64,000 nucleotides of DNA from Bdellovibrio sp. ZAP7 (GTDB lineage: Bacteria; Bdellovibrionota_B; Oligoflexia; Oligoflexales; RGVZ01): the NCBI GenBank assembly GCA_945900755.1, contig CAMDKS010000007.1, positions 32,078 through 96,077 of the forward strand, given 5' to 3'. This document shows, one piece after another, positions 63,544 to 64,000 of this stretch. The translations under genes were made by a program, and so were the position numbers. Every line of letters starts with the position of its first letter. Position 1 is the first letter of the stretch. The notes beneath the pieces were generated by a model that did not search any database, was not told the DNA's origin, and saw only the letters and a list, made by a program, of their open reading frames with translations.

Positions 63544-63729
63544 TTAGCGACCAAAGTCACGATCCATTACAGTTTTACGCTTCTCGCCTTTAGCGTTTTC
63601 AATGGCCTTTGCCACTTCACGCTCAACAATTTTAGATAATGCTTCCATCACGTTTGATGCTGTACTCATGTTCGCCTGAGTTTTTACCAATTTTTTAATC
63701 TTGCTGGCTACGACTAAAACCTCACTCAT
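63544..63729 (-). CDS. Bacterial histone-fold protein
   Basis: A 61-residue basic protein. The start at 63729 is chosen because GGAGG lies six bases upstream; the TTG at 63741 lies inside that site. The sequence reads as a minimal histone fold: a first helix (SEVLVVASKIKKLVK), a long central helix (TASNVMEALSKIVEREVAKAIENA) and the KRKTVMDRD loop typical of archaeal histones before helix 3. It closely resembles in layout the short histone described in Bdellovibrio, which coats DNA. It is monocistronic and ends at a strong terminator. A DNA-binding role is inferred. Confidence 0.82.
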   Translation of the reverse strand: MSEVLVVASKIKKLVKTQANMSTASNVMEALSKIVEREVAKAIENAKGEKRKTVMDRDFGR

Positions 63730-63852
63730 AGATACCTCCAAAATAATTTAAATACGCTTTTTGATTTCAATATTACACAATAATATTTTCAGTACTGACG
63801 ATAAAGTATACCAGAAGATCCCAATTTGGAGTACCTTTTCAGCTTGTTCTCA

Positions 63853-64000
63853 CAGGGCTACCGCATCTAAAACATAGTGATTTCATATAGTTAATTCTGG
63901 TAAAATTTCTCCAAAATCTAATTTGGGGGATGTGTTTCCATGGATGGAACTGGCCTTTCGCTCATCAAATGCTTTAAAAACGTTGAGGATCCTCGCGTTG
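63853..64000 (+). mobile_element. Left end of an ISAs1-type insertion sequence, cut by the window
   Basis: The stretch CAGGGCTACCGCATCTAAAAC starting at 63853 resembles the terminal repeat of ISAs1-family elements, and a transposase-like reading frame begins 87 bases downstream. The right end and target duplication lie outside the window, so limits are provisional. Confidence 0.6.
63940..64000 (+). CDS. Partial ISAs1-family transposase
   Basis: The ATG at 63940, with GGGGG about ten bases upstream, opens a frame that runs off the window after 20 codons (MDGTGLSLIKCFKNVEDPRV). The FxxxEDPRV pattern is typical of the N-terminus of ISAs1-family DDE transposases. Whether the gene is intact cannot be seen. 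Confidence 0.6.
   Translation, partial: MDGTGLSLIKCFKNVEDPRV

Overview
The window reads as chromosomal DNA of a free-living Gram-negative bacterium. Lipoprotein and outer-membrane-type secreted proteins, cardiolipin synthase, Lon, GrpE and DnaB all fit that. The best lineage clue is a 61-residue histone-fold protein at the right end (63544-63729), which resembles the bacterial histone known from Bdellovibrio. With the futalosine-route menaquinone genes, it suggests the Bdellovibrionota or a deltaproteobacterial relative; this placement is inference, not a measured phylogeny.

Layout: (1) 1-8831, minus strand: the S10-spc ribosomal protein operon, from rpsJ to the start codon of rplO, in canonical order but without rplX (L24). 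A candidate promoter and leader hairpin lie upstream. (2) 9135-16870: an M14-type peptidase, an OlsB-like acyltransferase, map with a solute-binding protein, a DAO-type oxidoreductase, and a tightly overlapping three-gene operon ending in a thioredoxin-like 2Fe-2S ferredoxin. (3) 16980-22349: a GHMP kinase, trxA, rnhB (no ordinary start codon), yraN, rplS, mqnC and tRNA-Arg. (4) 22483-30451: a membrane-anchored glutamate-synthase-like protein, a cytochrome c, cardiolipin synthase, and a B12-dependent acyl-CoA mutase with its MeaB chaperone, followed by an unusual A-type Fe-S-like protein. (5) 30438-37714: a three-gene envelope operon with a FecR-like protein carrying a long polyproline run, then a HAMP/SpoIIE phosphatase and an orphan winged-helix regulator. 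(6) 37894-45257: a UbiX/UbiA pair (probably late futalosine pathway), lipoproteins, a TPR lipoprotein, an unknown two-gene cassette and a rhomboid protease. (7) 45258-48601: a def-rpe-hutH-orf-rhomboid operon. (8) 49187-62406: a REC-CheX regulator, lon, grpE, a Fis-like protein, dnaB, rplI, rpsF (rpsR missing between them), pth, rplY, prs, tRNA-Gln, a ClpB-like disaggregase and a DUF1844 protein. (9) 62581-64000: a double-FHA protein, tRNA-Leu, the histone homologue, and the left end of an ISAs1-type insertion sequence cut by the window edge.

Most genes are housekeeping: translation, protein quality control (Lon, GrpE, ClpB-like, Def, Map), replication (DnaB, RNase HII) and quinone synthesis. 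The points most worth following are the histone gene beside an insertion sequence, the absence of both rplX and rpsR from their usual operon slots, Ala/Lys-rich additions to L29 and L19, the non-standard rnhB start, the uncharacterised cassette at 42883-44203, and the secreted FecR-type operon.
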